Below, one piece after another: positions 6,521-7,113 of a stretch of 7,113 bases of DNA. This stretch comes from Actinomycetes bacterium (GTDB taxonomy: Bacteria > Actinomycetota > Acidimicrobiia > Acidimicrobiales > Acidimicrobiaceae): positions 1 to 7,113 of the forward strand of contig JAKBSX010000145.1 in the NCBI GenBank assembly GCA_021844725.1. The letters are read 5' to 3'. The notes below the pieces were generated by a model that was not told the DNA's origin, did no database searches, and saw only the letters and a program-made list of their open reading frames with translations. A program made the translations under genes and the position numbers. Numbering within the stretch: the stretch's first letter is position 1; each line of letters starts with the position of its first letter.

Positions 6521-7113
6521 ATGGAACTAATAGACAAAATCGAGAATAAGAAAGCTAAGATAAGCATCATCGGCTTAGGGTATATCGGTTTGCCTACAGC
6601 AGCCCTTTTTGCCGGGAACGGGCTCAGAGTTGTTGGCGTCGATGTTAACCGCAACATTGTCAACAAGGTTAATAAAGGCGAAATCCACATAATCGAGCCA
6701 GATCTAGAGGAGAGAGTTGCAGACTCTGTCGGTCGGGGCGTTTTGAAAGCAACAACCGAAGTTCAGGAAAGCGATGTGTTTATTATCGCGGTACCGACGC
6801 CCTTCAGAGACGGGCACAAGCCGGACATCTCATATGTTGAAGCGGCAGCCAAGAGCATTGCTCCTGTGCTTGAACGTGGAGACCTTGTGATTCTTGAGTC
6901 TACATCTCCCGTGGGGACCACTGAGCATATTTCCGAACTAATGAGCACGATTCGGACGGACCTGAAGTTTCCGCATAGTGGTAATGGCGGTGCCGACGTG
7001 CACGTCGCGTACTGTCCTGAGAGGGTACTGCCAGGCAAGACCATGCACGAGCTTGTCAACAATAGCCGCGTGATTGGAGGGATTCAAATCTGTTGTGCGG
7101 ACTCGGCAAAAGA
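6521..7113 (+). CDS. wecC: UDP-N-acetyl-D-mannosaminuronate dehydrogenase (WecC family), 3' end outside window
   Basis: NAD-dependent oxidation of UDP-ManNAc to UDP-ManNAcA, a precursor for surface polysaccharides; a soluble cytoplasmic enzyme. The first 197 residues are present, roughly half of the usual 420 or so. The Rossmann motif is GLGYIG (18-23). WecC-specific segments follow: GEIHIIEPDL (53-62), AVPTPF (90-95), LESTSPVGTTE (125-135), AYCPERVLPG (163-172) and RVIGG (183-187). Glu167 matches the conserved Glu of the UDP-sugar dehydrogenase active site; the catalytic Cys and Lys lie beyond the window. These segments fit WecC better than the UDP-GlcNAc dehydrogenase WbpA. ATG 6521 is preferred because the weak site AAGAGA sits about six bases upstream; ATG 6515 is two codons earlier. 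wecB, its usual partner, is not in view. Confidence 0.93.
   Translation, partial: MELIDKIENKKAKISIIGLGYIGLPTAALFAGNGLRVVGVDVNRNIVNKVNKGEIHIIEPDLEERVADSVGRGVLKATTEVQESDVFIIAVPTPFRDGHKPDISYVEAAAKSIAPVLERGDLVILESTSPVGTTEHISELMSTIRTDLKFPHSGNGGADVHVAYCPERVLPGKTMHELVNNSRVIGGIQICCADSAK
7095..7113 (+). repeat. 19-bp perfect direct repeat, copy 2 (at window end)
   Basis: Same 19 bases as 6334-6352, here inside wecC, encoding CADSAKE in a position where family members have a similar peptide. The match runs to the last base, so the repeat may be longer. Confidence 0.9.

Noticed and set aside
7095..7113. 5' end of a group II intron inserted into wecC (the repeat starts GTGCG, like the intron consensus)
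   Set aside because: The bases continue the wecC frame with residues expected for the family (CA..AKE), so they are coding sequence and not an intron boundary.

Overview
The window (about 49% G+C by eye) looks like a bacterial chromosome fragment from the Bacteroidota/Chlorobiota/Ignavibacteriota (FCB) side of the tree. The main clue is an outer-membrane protein with a DUF3078-like signature, a family I know mainly from that group. Strong Shine-Dalgarno sequences (AAGGAGG, AGGGAGG) precede several genes; classical Bacteroidota usually lack these, so an Ignavibacteria- or Chlorobi-like lineage is favoured. This is inference from gene content only. All recognisable genes lie on the + strand.

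Layout. Positions 1-123 hold the last 40 codons of a TPR-like protein. A non-coding stretch of about 540 bp with several stem-loops follows. Next come a secreted DUF3078-like beta-barrel protein (665-1543, TTG start) and, 50 bp later, mscL (1594-2028), whose product carries a C-terminal four-cysteine zinc ribbon. After another 535-bp gap with two hairpins comes a NarL/LuxR-type response regulator (2564-3196). Its receiver domain keeps the phosphoacceptor Asp but lacks the acidic metal-binding pair and the conserved Lys. A 301-bp gap leads to a full-length Wzc-type polysaccharide co-polymerase/tyrosine autokinase (3498-5906). About 600 bp without an intact gene then precede a wecC-type UDP-N-acetyl-mannosaminuronate dehydrogenase (from 6521) that runs off the window end.

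The right half is the start of a surface or exopolysaccharide locus: a probable dedicated regulator, the chain-length/export kinase, then nucleotide-sugar synthesis. Wza, Wzb, Wzx, Wzy and glycosyltransferases are not seen and may lie beyond the end.

The least explained part is the wzc-wecC gap. It opens with a start codon overlapping the wzc stop (ATGA) behind a purine-rich ribosome site, but every frame closes within about 90 bases, as if a coupled gene had been cut off. It then contains a run of stem-loops typical of a structured RNA, and a perfect 19-bp copy of a stretch that recurs inside wecC at the extreme right end of the window. I consider a remnant of a mobile structured RNA (for example a group II intron 5' part) plus a possible assembly effect, but cannot prove either. 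No tRNA, rRNA, CRISPR array or intact transposase gene was seen.
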